This document shows, one piece after another, positions 28,401 to 37,606 of a DNA stretch of 64,000 nt (the stretch's first letter is position 1; each line of letters begins with the position of its first letter). The notes under the pieces were generated by a model that searched no databases, was not told the DNA's origin, and saw nothing but the letters and a program-made list of their open reading frames with translations. This stretch comes from Flavobacterium psychrotrophum. GTDB lineage: Bacteria; Bacteroidota; Bacteroidia; Flavobacteriales; Flavobacteriaceae. The DNA is taken from positions 1,860,001-1,924,000 of the forward strand of contig NZ_CP031557.1 of NCBI RefSeq assembly GCF_003403075.1, in the 5' to 3' direction. The position numbers and the translations under genes were made by a program.

Positions 28401-30008
28401 TTTTTTCATTATTTTAAGCAGGGCAAGGTCGGCATAATCTATCTGCGCATGGAAATCATAATTATTTACACGCTTACTCATATCTACCAAGCCTTCAAAG
28501 CTCATAAGCAGGTTAGGGTCGTTACTGTCTACACTCCCTTTAAAATAAGGCCATTTAAAACGCCCGTCTACCGTAATGTTTTTGTAGTTATAACCATTAA
28601 AAACAAAACCGGCTACTTTACCTTTAATGGTAGTGTTAAGCGACTCTTTTCGCATGCCCTTACCATCTACATCAAGGTGCAGGGTAGCAAGGCCAATGGT
28701 TTTTACGTTGCTTATGGCGCCTATATTAAACTGTTCCAGATCGATAGTACCTTTGTAAACAGCATCGTTTGGCTTGTTATAGTCTTTAATGTTAAGATTG
28801 GCTGTAGCTTCGCCCAGCTCGCTCATAACATACATGTTTGTTTTCAGGTCTTTCTTGGTAAGCACTACATGGCCTACAAGGTCTACACGACCAAATTTCT
28901 CCAACACTTCCGGCAGGCTCTTACCCAGTATGCGCGGCATAATACTGCGCAGATTGTTATACTGGGATGACACACGTGTAAAGTTACCATCCATATAAAA
29001 ACCCGGCCCTTTTTTATCAAACAGGTGCTGAAAGTTTATAGTACCGGTAATTTCGCTTTGCTTATCATCGAGTAATTTAAGGTCGTGCAATACAAAATTA
29101 TTCAGTGGCCCTTTAAGCGTAGCAGACAGGTAATATTTTTGGTCTTTGCCAAACTCATTATAAAAAAGGTTAAGCTCATTACTGCTTACTGTGGCACGCT
29201 CTACTTTAAAATCGAACGGAACACGGTTTACAAAATCCTTCATCCCCTCGCGGGTATAAGTAAGCTTTATATCGCCTTTAAGTTCAGATTCTTTTGTTTT
29301 AAGCTCTGCATTTTTAAGGATGATATTTGTTTTGGTATACGAAAAACCGGCAGTAAGGTTCTCAACCAAAAGCCCGCGGTGATCCAGTAATGAAAGTTTT
29401 TTGATACTTGCCGTAATTACCGGGCCTTTAATATAGAAGTCTTTAACGTGTCCTCCCAGTTTTTTAAAATCCAGCACGCGGTGTGTTACTGCATTTTCAT
29501 TGGTCAGGCGAAAGCGTCCGTTGCTTACAAACAGGTCACGCGAGTGAAGACGAAACTTTCCTTTTCCGGGTTTACCATCATCAAATGCTTTTATAAAAAG
29601 ATCAAGGTTGCTTACATTCTCACCTTTGTAGGTTTTCATGTGTACATCAAAATGCTCTGCCCTTATAGTACCAAAGTACAGTTTACTGTTACCTAAAGAT
29701 TTAAAACTTAAAATATTAGTTTGCAGGCGGTCTGCGTGTGCAAGGGTATCGTTATGATGGTCAAGGATAAGTACATCCTTCATCTTAACGCCGCCAAAAA
29801 CAGTTATGGCAACTTTATCTATAGAAATATGTGTACCAAATTGTTTGTTTAACTCATCTGTAGCATAATGTGCTAGCCAGGTTTGCACAAACGGAAGCTG
29901 TAAGGCTATGGCAAGCGTAAGTATAAATACCACCAGCCCCAATAAGGTGCGCAGTAGTATTTTTTTAAATTTTTTGAAACCGCTATTTGTCTTAACTTTG
30001 TCTTCCAA
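25491..30008 (-). CDS. tamB: TamB-like translocation and assembly protein (DUF490)
   Basis: A very large (1505-residue) inner-membrane-anchored periplasmic protein that bridges to the outer membrane. One N-terminal membrane helix (~residues 12-35, KKILLRTLLGLVVFILTLAIAL) is followed by an AsmA-like start (FVQTWLAHYATDELNKQFGTHISIDKVAI). Over 1000 residues of repeating beta-strand groove lead to a C-terminal DUF490/TamB domain (~1050-1460, with QKGEYFFRYGGIIDKKFGVKQGG). Family members form lipid-conducting grooves and help outer-membrane assembly. Divergent from tsaD; a TACTTTTG -7 box is 24 nt upstream. Confidence 0.93.
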   Translation of the reverse strand: MEDKVKTNSGFKKFKKILLRTLLGLVVFILTLAIALQLPFVQTWLAHYATDELNKQFGTHISIDKVAITVFGGVKMKDVLILDHHNDTLAHADRLQTNILSFKSLGNSKLYFGTIRAEHFDVHMKTYKGENVSNLDLFIKAFDDGKPGKGKFRLHSRDLFVSNGRFRLTNENAVTHRVLDFKKLGGHVKDFYIKGPVITASIKKLSLLDHRGLLVENLTAGFSYTKTNIILKNAELKTKESELKGDIKLTYTREGMKDFVNRVPFDFKVERATVSSNELNLFYNEFGKDQKYYLSATLKGPLNNFVLHDLKLLDDKQSEITGTINFQHLFDKKGPGFYMDGNFTRVSSQYNNLRSIMPRILGKSLPEVLEKFGRVDLVGHVVLTKKDLKTNMYVMSELGEATANLNIKDYNKPNDAVYKGTIDLEQFNIGAISNVKTIGLATLHLDVDGKGMRKESLNTTIKGKVAGFVFNGYNYKNITVDGRFKWPYFKGSVDSNDPNLLMSFEGLVDMSKRVNNYDFHAQIDYADLALLKIMKKDTLSIFKGDMLFEASGNNLNDMAGTLQISRLSYQNSRDNYYFEDLFVASSFDEGNVRTISVNSQDIIEGRVTGKFDVNQVQKIFENGLGSLYTNYSPHKVKKGQYLDYDFTIYNKIVGIVFPDISVSKDTRLRGRVNPDKGEFVLGFNSPNIEAYNNTFNNIKIDVNNKNPLYNAYVSVDSMRVKNYKVSDFSLLNVTENDTLYVRTEFKGGNKDNDSYKLNLYHTIDKEGNSVVGFKKSEVNFKKFLWYINEEDERDNKIVFNKKLTDFKVDNISMSHNDQRVELNGALKGKNYKDLRLSFDDVDLHKVTPSLDSISFGGRLNGDVSLKQTGNEFEPAAALTIDTLRINKYTLGDMNLQVTGDKSFRKFNVNTSIVHDGDETFNTYGNIEIVDHQTVMSMDAVFRNFDISPLTVFLKSIFPEIRGKASGRAAIVGNVKRPEIDGILYIKGGGVKVGYLNTDYNFEENATVNLTEDQIIFGNIWIMDTKFKTKGLLKGTVKHNLFRDWELGLALESQNLLVLDTEETDDALYYGRAFIKGDASITGLTKELYIKAKAESMPGTDIKIPISNVGATNVNTAGYIHFLTPKEKENKGKGIPAITGKSYKGLEMDFDLEINPNARIEVIIDKNTGHSLSSTGYGTMLLNINTLGKFNMTGDYQVQKGEYFFRYGGIIDKKFGVKQGGSITWDGDPTRARLNLEAVYRTQANPSVLLETPTFSRNIQTEVIISLQGSLLNPEPDFSINFPGISSVMKSDLDYRLSDMDTRQTQALSLLATGSFISPTNANTAVYGSLFERAGSLFNDLLSDGKGNVNISVNYVQANKNPYVDTNSQFGLTLSSQINDRVTINGQLGVPVGGVNESAIVGNIEVKLRINEDGTLNARVFNRENDINFLGEGIGYTQGVGLTYEVDFDTFKELINKVFKNVKIQDANSNNSTDIPDSELAPEYIKFEDKKKPVNKNNTNRVPDSE

Positions 30009-30031
30009 AATGATGATGTGCCCGTTAGTGG

Positions 30032-30039
30032 CAAAAGTA
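30032..30039 (-). promoter_or_regulatory. -7 box of the tamB promoter
   Basis: On the minus strand this reads TACTTTTG, an exact TAnnTTTG match, 24 nt upstream of the tamB start. Confidence 0.55.
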
Positions 30040-30104
30040 GGAATTTTTACAGTGTATTAACTTCCTTTAACCCTTTTTTATAACTCAAAATCCGTGCCTT
30101 AATT

Positions 30105-31127
30105 ATGGCTGAAAAGCCCACATACATACTGGCAATAGAAAGCTCCTGCGATGATACCGCGGCAGCTGTATTAATAAACGATAAAGTGCTTAGCAATGTT
30201 GTGGCCCGCCAGGACGTGCATGAGCAATATGGTGGTGTAGTACCAGAGCTTGCAAGCCGTGCGCACCAGCAAAATATAGTACCCGTGGTAGATGTGGCGC
30301 TTGCCAAGGCAGGCATACAAAAAAGCCAGCTTTGTGCCGTAGCTTTTACACAGGGGCCGGGGCTTATGGGCAGCCTGCTGGTAGGCAGTTCGTTTGCCAA
30401 GTCGCTGGCGCTGGCGCTTAATGTACCGCTTATAGCCGTAAACCATATGCAGGCACACATACTGGCACATTTCATTGATGAAGAAGGTTTTGATAAGCCA
30501 TCATTCCCGTTCCTGGCCATGACCATAAGCGGTGGGCATACACAAATTATTCGTGTAGACAGTTATTTTGAAATGACCGTTATAGGCGAAACTACCGATG
30601 ATGCCGTGGGCGAAGCCTTTGATAAAAGCGCAAAAATACTGGGGCTGCCTTATCCCGGCGGGCCACTGGTAGACAAATATGCACAAACAGGTAACCCGAA
30701 AGCTTACCCTTTTACCAAGCCACAGGTGCCGGGGCTTAACTTTAGCTTTAGCGGCTTAAAGACACAGATATTATATTTTGTTCAAAAACAGGTAGCCGCA
30801 AATCCTGATTTTATAAAGAATAACATAGAAGATGTTTGCGCATCCATACAGCATACTATTATAAATATACTTATGGATAAACTGAAGATGGCGGTTAAAG
30901 AAACCGGCATTAAGCAGGTTGCTATAGGTGGTGGCGTATCGGCTAACAGCGGTATACGCAATGCCCTTAAAGAAGCTGAGAAAAAATATGGCTGGAAAAC
31001 TTTTGTACCTAAATTTGAATATACGACTGATAATGCCGCAATGATAGGCATTGTGGGTTATCGTAAATATCTTGAAGAGCAATTTAACGATGCCAGCGTA
31101 ACCAGCAAAGCCAGAATAGAATTATGA
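30105..31127 (+). CDS. tsaD: tRNA N6-adenosine threonylcarbamoyltransferase TsaD
   Basis: Transfers threonylcarbamoyl to A37 of ANN-decoding tRNAs, together with TsaB, TsaC and TsaE (none in this window). The N-terminal ILAIESSCDDTAAAVL, VVPELASRAHQQNI and the metal-binding HMQAH (His114, His118) are canonical, as are GPGLMGSLLVG and the later AIGGGVSANSGIR. Length (340) is normal. It overlaps the next hydrolase gene by 4 nt (ATGA) and is divergent from tamB. Confidence 0.97.
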   Translation: MAEKPTYILAIESSCDDTAAAVLINDKVLSNVVARQDVHEQYGGVVPELASRAHQQNIVPVVDVALAKAGIQKSQLCAVAFTQGPGLMGSLLVGSSFAKSLALALNVPLIAVNHMQAHILAHFIDEEGFDKPSFPFLAMTISGGHTQIIRVDSYFEMTVIGETTDDAVGEAFDKSAKILGLPYPGGPLVDKYAQTGNPKAYPFTKPQVPGLNFSFSGLKTQILYFVQKQVAANPDFIKNNIEDVCASIQHTIINILMDKLKMAVKETGIKQVAIGGGVSANSGIRNALKEAEKKYGWKTFVPKFEYTTDNAAMIGIVGYRKYLEEQFNDASVTSKARIEL

Positions 31128-32104
31128 GGATATTCAGTATAATTATACTGCTTGTTTACAGCATGGGCTGCATTGCACAAAAAACACCTGAAGATTTTGG
31201 CTTCAGGGAGTTAAAGTATAATTATAAGGGTACCGATGTAACTATTTTGATCAGTTCAAAAAAAGGTGAAGAAGACATCAAAAAGCCAATAATGCTGTAT
31301 TGCCAGGGCAGTCTGCCGCAACCCGTGCTTAAATATGACCACAGGGGGCTTTATGGTGTATTCCCTTTTGGCGAAAATACATTTCAGGACAGCTATCATG
31401 TGGTGGTTATAGGCAAGCCCGGTGTACCTGTAATAGCCGATGTAAAAGAACTCGACAGTAACAATTATGCTTTCTATAAGAATGGCACTGCTACTAACGA
31501 TTACAAGAGTAATAATAACCTTGAATACTACCTTGGGCGAAATAACTTTGTAATTGAAAAATTGCTTAAAGAACCCTGGGCTGCTAAAAAAGGGCTGGTT
31601 GTTGTGAGTCATTCAGAAGGTACTTATGTGGCCGCTAAAATGGCTTCAACCAATAAAAAGGTAACCAAAATAATACTTTCTTCGGCTAACCCTTATGGCC
31701 GTATCCTGAGTATATTGGCACAGGACCGTTTTACCGGTAACGATGAAACAACGCTCGATTACTGGAAAGATATAGTAGCTGACAAGGAGAATACAGGAAC
31801 AAATGGTAAAAGCGATAGCTACAAAACAACCTACAGTTTTTCTGAACCAATTGCCGAAGACCTGCTAAACCTGAAAATTCCTGTGTTGTTTTGCTACGGT
31901 ACTAAAGATTGGTCTGCACCTTACAATGACCTTTTACAAACAGAAGCCATAAGGCGTGGCAACCGTTATATTACTTTTTTGGCGTATCGCGGACTGGAGC
32001 ACAACTACTTTCCGGTAGATGAAAAAATGAATGCCGATCTCAATATTTATAACTGGACAAAAACAGGAGCTGACTGGAAAACCTGGCTCGAAAAAACGAA
32101 ATAA
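31124..32104 (+). CDS. Exported alpha/beta hydrolase-like protein
   Basis: A 326-residue protein with a signal peptide (MRIFSIIILLVYSMGCIAQ), so predicted periplasmic; Cys16 is in a poor lipobox context. The nucleophile elbow VVSHSEGTYVAAKMA supplies a serine in the alpha/beta-hydrolase manner. A likely acid (CYGTKDWSAP) and His (RGLEHNYFPVDE) follow. The substrate is unknown. It is translationally coupled to tsaD and followed after 1 bp by rsmE, so all three are probably one operon, though the hydrolase has no evident link to RNA modification. Confidence 0.85.
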   Translation: MRIFSIIILLVYSMGCIAQKTPEDFGFRELKYNYKGTDVTILISSKKGEEDIKKPIMLYCQGSLPQPVLKYDHRGLYGVFPFGENTFQDSYHVVVIGKPGVPVIADVKELDSNNYAFYKNGTATNDYKSNNNLEYYLGRNNFVIEKLLKEPWAAKKGLVVVSHSEGTYVAAKMASTNKKVTKIILSSANPYGRILSILAQDRFTGNDETTLDYWKDIVADKENTGTNGKSDSYKTTYSFSEPIAEDLLNLKIPVLFCYGTKDWSAPYNDLLQTEAIRRGNRYITFLAYRGLEHNYFPVDEKMNADLNIYNWTKTGADWKTWLEKTK

Positions 32105-32105
32105 A

Positions 32106-32810
32106 ATGCAATTATTTTACAACCCCGACATAACCCCTGATGCCACTACCTTTACTTTTGATAAGGAAGAAAGCCGACACATAGTTAAAGTATTACGCAA
32201 GAAAGAAGGCGATACCATACACATTACCAATGGAAAAGGCTACCTGATTACATGCGAAGTTATTTTTGCCAATGAAAAAAAATGCGAGGTAAAAATTACC
32301 GGTCAGCAATTTCATGCACCTATGCCCTACCGCCTGCACCTGGCCGTAGCCCCTACCAAGATGAACGACCGCTATGAGTGGTTTCTTGAAAAAGCTGTAG
32401 AAATAGGCATTACAGAAATTACACCGCTTATTTGCGAACATAGCGAACGCGTTAATTTTAAGGCAGACCGCTTTGAAAAGATTTTACAAAGCGCCATGAA
32501 ACAGTCGTTGCAATACTATATGCCTGTTTTAAACGAGCCTGTGCCGTTTAATACGCTTGTAAAAGAAGAACGTGACGGCTTGCTATTTATAGCGCACTGT
32601 GAGGAAACAGACAAAAAACTACTTAAAACAGAGCTTAAACCTACCGAAGCTGTTACCATACTTATAGGCCCTGAAGGAGATTTTAACACTAAAGAAATTA
32701 ATCTGGCACTGAGCCAAAACTATGTTCCGGTATCTTTGGGTAATACCCGTCTGCGTACTGAAACTGCTGCTGTTGTAGCTGCCCACAGTGTAGCTTTTGT
32801 AAATGAGTAA
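32106..32810 (+). CDS. rsmE: 16S rRNA (uracil-1498-N3)-methyltransferase
   Basis: Methylates U1498 in the 30S subunit using S-adenosylmethionine. I start at the ATG at 32106 (MQLFYNPDITPD), 1 bp after the hydrolase stop. The longer frame reads through that gene. An N-terminal PUA-like domain (EESRHIVKVLRKKEGDTIHI) precedes the SPOUT-type trefoil-knot domain with LIGPEGDFNTKEINLA and VSLGNTRLRTETAAVVA, the SAM-binding knot. The 234-residue length fits the family. Confidence 0.95.
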   Translation: MQLFYNPDITPDATTFTFDKEESRHIVKVLRKKEGDTIHITNGKGYLITCEVIFANEKKCEVKITGQQFHAPMPYRLHLAVAPTKMNDRYEWFLEKAVEIGITEITPLICEHSERVNFKADRFEKILQSAMKQSLQYYMPVLNEPVPFNTLVKEERDGLLFIAHCEETDKKLLKTELKPTEAVTILIGPEGDFNTKEINLALSQNYVPVSLGNTRLRTETAAVVAAHSVAFVNE

Positions 32811-32894
32811 TAAACTTTTTTATTAAGCATCAGATTATTTCACAACAAGACATATTAAAATACATTTTTTTCTGTCAGACGATTACGAAACCAA

Positions 32895-32902
32895 TACCTT
32901 TG
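32895..32902 (+). promoter_or_regulatory. -7 box of the rarD-like gene
   Basis: TACCTTTG, an exact TAnnTTTG match, predicts a transcript starting near 32909. It favours the ATG at 32931 as the start. Confidence 0.5.
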
Positions 32903-32930
32903 TGGCATCAATTATTTGTCAGAAAAAACA

Positions 32931-33818
32931 ATGCGTTCTAAATATTACCTTGCTGCCATAACAGCATTTGCAATTTGGGGGATGTTCAGCTTTGTGCTGC
33001 GTCCGTTACATGACTATCCCGCACCCGAAATTTTATTCTACCGCATTTTTACCTGTGTACCGTTTATGGTACTGGGCAATGTATTATTTCGTCGTAAGGC
33101 CATAACCGAAACAAAATTATTTGTCGCAGGCCTTACCCCTACACGCCGCCGTAATCTGGGTTTATTATTGGTTTTAAGCTCTTTGATGCTATCGGCAAAC
33201 TGGTTCTTTTTTATTTATGTAATGAACTACATTAGTGTAAAGGCTGCATCCTTCTCTTATTTGGTATGCCCGCTGCTTACTACAGTATTTGCATTTTTTA
33301 TTTTAAAAGAGCGGCTTACAACAATACAATGGGTATCAATAGGCATTAGCGTGCTAAGCTGTGTACTATTATCATTAAACGGTAGTGCCGATCTTTTTTA
33401 CAGCCTGCTCGTAGCCGGAAGCTATGCACTGTACCTTGTAATACAAAAAAAATTCAGCGAGGTAGATAAGTTCATCCTCTTATCGCTACAGATACTTATT
33501 ACCGCTTTAATGCTACTGCCTTTTTATATAAAATACAGCGGCCCCTTACCGAAAGACACTGTATTTTATACTTACATAGCCATTATAGCCGTAGGTTTTA
33601 CAATCATCCCTATGCTACTAAATTTGTTTGCTATTAAAGTTATAGCATCGTCTACACAGGGTATATTGATGTATATTAACCCTATTATTGGCTTTTTACT
33701 GGCGGCATTTTACTATAAAGAAGAAATAGCCCCTATACAGATTGTAGCTTATTCGCTAATTGCGGTAGCAATTATTGTTTTTAATATAGGAAGCTATTTT
33801 AAGAGTCGAAAGATTTAA
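32931..33818 (+). CDS. rarD: EamA/DMT family transporter, RarD-like
   Basis: A 295-residue inner-membrane protein with about ten membrane helices in two EamA repeats. The opening YYLAAITAFAIWGMFSFVLRPLHDYPAPEILFYRIF is the characteristic RarD start (TYxxWG...PxE...R), and the second repeat holds VGFTIIPMLLNLFAI. RarD proteins are drug/metabolite transporters with uncertain substrates. An in-frame TTG at 32916 exists, but the ATG at 32931 fits the promoter and family start better. Transcribed alone. Confidence 0.9.
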   Translation: MRSKYYLAAITAFAIWGMFSFVLRPLHDYPAPEILFYRIFTCVPFMVLGNVLFRRKAITETKLFVAGLTPTRRRNLGLLLVLSSLMLSANWFFFIYVMNYISVKAASFSYLVCPLLTTVFAFFILKERLTTIQWVSIGISVLSCVLLSLNGSADLFYSLLVAGSYALYLVIQKKFSEVDKFILLSLQILITALMLLPFYIKYSGPLPKDTVFYTYIAIIAVGFTIIPMLLNLFAIKVIASSTQGILMYINPIIGFLLAAFYYKEEIAPIQIVAYSLIAVAIIVFNIGSYFKSRKI

Positions 33819-33903
33819 AGTCAAAAGGCTCCGGACTGGATATAACTTCTATAATATATTCCTCTATAAAGCTTTGTAAAACTGGGCGAAATAGTTAAAA
33901 ACA

Positions 33904-33971
33904 GAAATGCCCCACTTTCGCAGGGCATTTCAAACCAACCAACCAATAAATTATCCAAGTAAGGATAATTT
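33904..33971 (-). terminator. Catalase 3' region: two hairpins joined by GGTT repeats
   Basis: Reading from the catalase stop on the minus strand: a hairpin AAATTATCC/GGATAATTT (33948-33956 with 33963-33971), a single-stranded linker ATTGGTTGGTTGGTTTG, then a terminator stem GAAATGCCC/GGGCATTTC (33904-33912 with 33923-33931) followed by a T-run. Confidence 0.7.
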
Positions 33972-33975
33972 GTTT

Positions 33976-35460
33976 TTAGTGTTTTGCCATCATGGCAGGA
34001 TCTATGTTTATTTGCAGCCCCTGTGCTACACCAAGGCCAAGGCTTATATCTGCCCTAAACCAGTGGCACAACTGACGGTTTATAATTTCTTCGCGCTTAG
34101 GGCCGGCAATGCCGCTCATAGCACCTACAATATTGCTTATCGTATTCTTTTTAGCCTCTGCATCCATCAGTCGGAAAAGGTTGCCCGGCTGTGTATAGTG
34201 GTCATTCTCTCCTTCAGCATTTCGGTCGTACCAGTTTGCTGTAAGGCTTTCCAGTTCCCATGCAGGCTCTTTATAACTTTGATCTTCTACAATAGTATCA
34301 AAACTGTTAGGGTAATAATTCGGCTTGCTGCCACCATTACCATCTACACGCATTTGTCCGTCGCGCTGGTAATTATTTACAGCAAACGGGCAACGGTTTA
34401 CCGGGAGCTGCTCATAGTTTGCACCAAGGCGGTAGCGGTGCGCATCAGGATAGCTCAGTAACCTGCCCTGTAGCATCTTGTCGGGGCTATAGCCTATACC
34501 GTCTACAATATGCGCAGGTGCAAAGGCAGCCTGTTCTACCTCGGCAAAATAATTATCCGGGTTACGGTTCAGCTCAAAAGTCCCCACATCAATAAGCGGA
34601 TAATCTGCATGTGTCCAAACCTTAGTAAGGTCAAACGGGTTAATGTGATATGTTTTAGATTCTGCTTCAGGCATTACCTGTATCTTCATTTCCCATTTAG
34701 GGAAGTTACCATTATCTATATTTTCAAAAAGGTCGCGCTGCGCAAAATCAAGATCTTTACTTTTCATCTCAGCAGCTTCGGCATCGGTAAAATTTTTGAT
34801 GCCCTGCGATGTAATGAAATGGAATTTCACATAAAACCTCTCATTCTGTGCATTAATAAAACTAAACGTGTGGCTGCCAAAACCGTGCATATGGCGGTAT
34901 CCGTATGGTGTACCCCTGTCGCTCATTAATATCAGTACCTGGTGCAGGCTTTCAGGGCTTAGCGACCAAAAGTCCCACATCATGGTAGGCGACTTCAGGT
35001 TAGTCTGCGGATCACGCTTTTGCGTATGTATAAAATCACTGAATTTTTTAGGATCTTTTATAAAGAACACCGGTGTATTGTTACCCACCAGGTCCCAGTT
35101 ACCATCTTCGGTATAAAACTTTAAGGCAAAACCACGAGGGTCACGTTCGGTATCGGCAGAACCTTTTTCGCCACCTACAGTACTAAAGCGTAACAGCATT
35201 CCGGTTTGTTTCCCCATCTCGCTAAATATTTTTGCTTTTGTATATTTTGTAATGTCGTGCGTTACGGTAAAAGTCCCAAAAGCCGCAGAGCCCTTTGCAT
35301 GCACTACCCTTTCTGGTATGCGCTCGCGGTTAAAGTGTGCCATTTTTTCGTGCAGGATATAATCCTGCAACAATATTGGGCCACGGGGACCTACAGTTTG
35401 AGAGTTTTCATGTTCTGCATAAGGGCGGCCTGATGCTGTAGTTAGTTTTTGCTGTTCCAT
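33976..35460 (-). CDS. katA: Haem catalase
   Basis: Breaks down hydrogen peroxide in the cytoplasm, 494 residues from the ATG at 35460 ([20 protein letters not shown]). A longer frame to 35496 would contain the promoter box. It is a small-subunit monofunctional catalase. The active-site His54 is in [12 protein letters not shown], the distal Asn in [13 protein letters not shown], and the haem-ligand Tyr in [17 protein letters not shown]. No CXXC or C-terminal flavodoxin-like extension. The 302-bp upstream region presumably holds peroxide-responsive control, but no known site is recognisable. Confidence 0.97.
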   Translation of the reverse strand: MEQQKLTTASGRPYAEHENSQTVGPRGPILLQDYILHEKMAHFNRERIPERVVHAKGSAAFGTFTVTHDITKYTKAKIFSEMGKQTGMLLRFSTVGGEKGSADTERDPRGFALKFYTEDGNWDLVGNNTPVFFIKDPKKFSDFIHTQKRDPQTNLKSPTMMWDFWSLSPESLHQVLILMSDRGTPYGYRHMHGFGSHTFSFINAQNERFYVKFHFITSQGIKNFTDAEAAEMKSKDLDFAQRDLFENIDNGNFPKWEMKIQVMPEAESKTYHINPFDLTKVWTHADYPLIDVGTFELNRNPDNYFAEVEQAAFAPAHIVDGIGYSPDKMLQGRLLSYPDAHRYRLGANYEQLPVNRCPFAVNNYQRDGQMRVDGNGGSKPNYYPNSFDTIVEDQSYKEPAWELESLTANWYDRNAEGENDHYTQPGNLFRLMDAEAKKNTISNIVGAMSGIAGPKREEIINRQLCHWFRADISLGLGVAQGLQINIDPAMMAKH

Positions 35461-35762
35461 TATGATAGTAATTAGGTATTGAATTAATCTACACAAAAAT
35501 AAAAATCAATAGATTTTAATTATTCATATTGACATTGATTTTGCTTATTGTGTCATTAGCAAATCCCAAGCCTTATCATTAAAAATTTGTCTATCAGAAA
35601 ATTACAAAATATTATTCACATAAGATTAACGATATACCGTAAATTTACTAAAAACTATAAAACCATCGATAAACGGCAATATGCGGCATACAGCTTAATG
35701 ATAGCGGTAAACAGATAAAATAGGGAACGCTTTTTGCCTTACTTTTGAAAAAACTATCAATA
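35461..35762. promoter_or_regulatory. Divergent regulatory region between katA and DUF4197 gene
   Basis: AT-rich 302-bp gap. It carries a katA -7 box on the minus strand (TATTTTTG, plus-strand 35494-35501) and a -7 box TACTTTTG at 35740-35747 for the DUF4197 gene, which supports the ATG at 35763 over the TTG at 35745. No coding capacity or clear operator is seen between. Confidence 0.5.
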
Positions 35763-36494
35763 ATGAAAAAAGTACTCTTAACAGCACTGGCCATTAGTGC
35801 TGTTTCTTTCACTTCGCAGGCACAACTAAAAGGGCTTGTAAGTAAAGCAAAAGATAAAGTAACCGCTGCTACCGGTAAATCAACACTTAGTAATACTGAC
35901 ATAGCATCGGCACTTAAAGAAGCCCTTAATAAAGGGGTGACCGAACAGGTTACAAAACTTACTGCTGAAGATGGCTTTTATAAAAATGAAGCTGTAAAAA
36001 TATTGCTGCCGCAAGAACTGCAAAAAGTTGATAAAAAACTGCGCCAGATAGGCATGGGCAAACTTGCAGATGAGGGTATTAAAGTACTGAACCGTGCTGC
36101 CGAAGATGCCGTTAAAGGGGCTACACCCATTTTTGTGAACGCCATTACATCTATGTCGTTTACAGATGCCAAAAATATACTTATGGGCGCTGATAACTCT
36201 GCGACAGCTTATCTTGAAAAGACAACTACAACACCTCTTTATGGAAAGTTTAGCCCCGTAGTAAAAACATCGCTAAGCAACGTGGGGGCCGATACCGTTT
36301 GGGAAAAGATCATAACAAAATATAATGGCCTGCCACTGGTAACAAAAGTTAACCCGGACCTTACAGATTATACTACAAATAAAGCTTTAGAAGGTGTATT
36401 TAAAATGATAGCGGTTGAGGAGAAAAGCATCCGTACAGATCTTGCCTCAAGAACATCAGACCTGCTGAAGAAAGTTTTTGCGCTACAGGACTAA
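35763..36494 (+). CDS. DUF4197 protein, copy 1
   Basis: A 243-residue exported protein: signal peptide MKKVLLTALAISAVSFTSQAQ, then a helical DUF4197 domain (ALKEALNKGVTEQVTKL...ILLPQELQKVDKKLRQIGMGKLADE...LNRAAEDAVKGATPIFVNAI). The family is widespread in Gram-negatives and has no known function. It resembles the lipoprotein copy at 37607 along its whole length, with the PAP2 gene inserted between them on the other strand. A promoter box ends 15 nt before the ATG. Confidence 0.88.
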   Translation: MKKVLLTALAISAVSFTSQAQLKGLVSKAKDKVTAATGKSTLSNTDIASALKEALNKGVTEQVTKLTAEDGFYKNEAVKILLPQELQKVDKKLRQIGMGKLADEGIKVLNRAAEDAVKGATPIFVNAITSMSFTDAKNILMGADNSATAYLEKTTTTPLYGKFSPVVKTSLSNVGADTVWEKIITKYNGLPLVTKVNPDLTDYTTNKALEGVFKMIAVEEKSIRTDLASRTSDLLKKVFALQD

Positions 36495-36512
36495 TATTAA
36501 TAAACAAGGCAT

Positions 36513-36550
36513 AAAAAATCCCGTATCAAAAATTTGGTACGGGATTTTTT
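36513..36550. terminator. Bidirectional terminator between DUF4197 and PAP2 genes
   Basis: A 13-bp stem AAAAAATCCCGTA (36513-36525) with its complement at 36538-36550, with T-runs on both strands. It serves convergent genes. Confidence 0.85.
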
Positions 36551-36555
36551 ATCCT

Positions 36556-37467
36556 TTAAAATACGCCTACAATACCGGCCTGGTTATATCCTGCCCTAAA
36601 GTTCCAGCTTATCCTATGGCGCTTAGGGTCTTTTATTTTCTCCAATTCGTATTTTTCGTTTTTCTTTAAAAAATGATCTACTGCCTCTACAGTTAATACG
36701 CTAATGCCTATACCTAATCCTACATCGCTAATCCAGTGGGCACTGTCCCACAGGCGTGATACAGGTGTAAGCAACCCGACAGACAAGATACCTGCCTTAG
36801 CCCAGGGATTGCTAAACTGTTTTGAAATAGCGTAAATTGCTGTTGTAGATAAAATGGTATGACCTGAGGGGAATGAGTGATATTTGGCTTCACTGGCAAA
36901 TGGCTTAAAATGCATATTACCATAATCCGCATTAGGCCTTGCCCTGCCTGCTATTGATTTTGATACTGTTTGTATAAGCCCTCCTGCCGTAGCCGACGAT
37001 ATTATGAGCACACCGGCATGCCTTAGTTTCTCACTTTTTGTAATAAGGCCTGTCAGATAAATACCCGCAGTAACCGAATAGTTATATTGAGGCTTGCCCA
37101 TATACCAGCCGGCATGATGAAAACCTATAGGTATGCCATCTCCCTGTTTTTTAAAATATGGCGCAGCACCTTCATCCATAAACAATAATGCTGTTGTACC
37201 TGCAACAAAAGCTCCTATAGCAGGCAGATTTTCTTTTTTCCAGTGCAAAGGTGCGGCATAAGTATAAACCACGCCTCCAAAAATATTTTTAAGGTCGTAG
37301 CTAAGCCTGCGCCCAAATGTAGTATCTGTACGTACACTTGCTGTTCTTACCTCCGGATTAAGCAGTATACTGTCATTTTGAGCAAACAATTTAGAAGGCA
37401 GTAAAATGCCGAAGGTAAGAAACAATACCAGTATAATTGTAAAAGCTTCATTGTAAACGTATTTCAT
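36556..37467 (-). CDS. PAP2-superfamily membrane phosphatase
   Basis: A lipid or isoprenoid phosphatase with the full three-part active site: K170-x6-R177-P178 (KSIAGRARP), PSGH at 200-203, and S237-R238-x5-H244-x3-D248 (SRLWDSAHWISD). An N-terminal signal or membrane segment (residues ~9-29) is followed by several membrane helices around the motifs. Family members act on phosphatidic acid, PGP, undecaprenyl pyrophosphate or lipid A; the sequence does not decide which. It has a consensus promoter and lies between two DUF4197 paralogues. Confidence 0.92.
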   Translation of the reverse strand: MKYVYNEAFTIILVLFLTFGILLPSKLFAQNDSILLNPEVRTASVRTDTTFGRRLSYDLKNIFGGVVYTYAAPLHWKKENLPAIGAFVAGTTALLFMDEGAAPYFKKQGDGIPIGFHHAGWYMGKPQYNYSVTAGIYLTGLITKSEKLRHAGVLIISSATAGGLIQTVSKSIAGRARPNADYGNMHFKPFASEAKYHSFPSGHTILSTTAIYAISKQFSNPWAKAGILSVGLLTPVSRLWDSAHWISDVGLGIGISVLTVEAVDHFLKKNEKYELEKIKDPKRHRISWNFRAGYNQAGIVGVF

Positions 37468-37506
37468 TTCCCGTAGCTATATATAAATTGATCAATGAGT
37501 ATGCGG

Positions 37507-37534
37507 CAAAAGTACTACAAAAATTTTAGCACAA
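37507..37534 (-). promoter_or_regulatory. Consensus promoter of the PAP2 gene
   Basis: On the minus strand: TTG (plus 37532-37534), 17-nt spacer, TACTTTTG (plus 37507-37514). An exact fit to the Bacteroidota pattern, ~40 nt upstream of the start codon. Confidence 0.7.
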
Positions 37535-37606
37535 CATTAGCGGTTTCGGGTTTTATAATACGGAAAAAAATATGTTGCTTTATACCACATAAAACTGAAC
37601 CTATTT

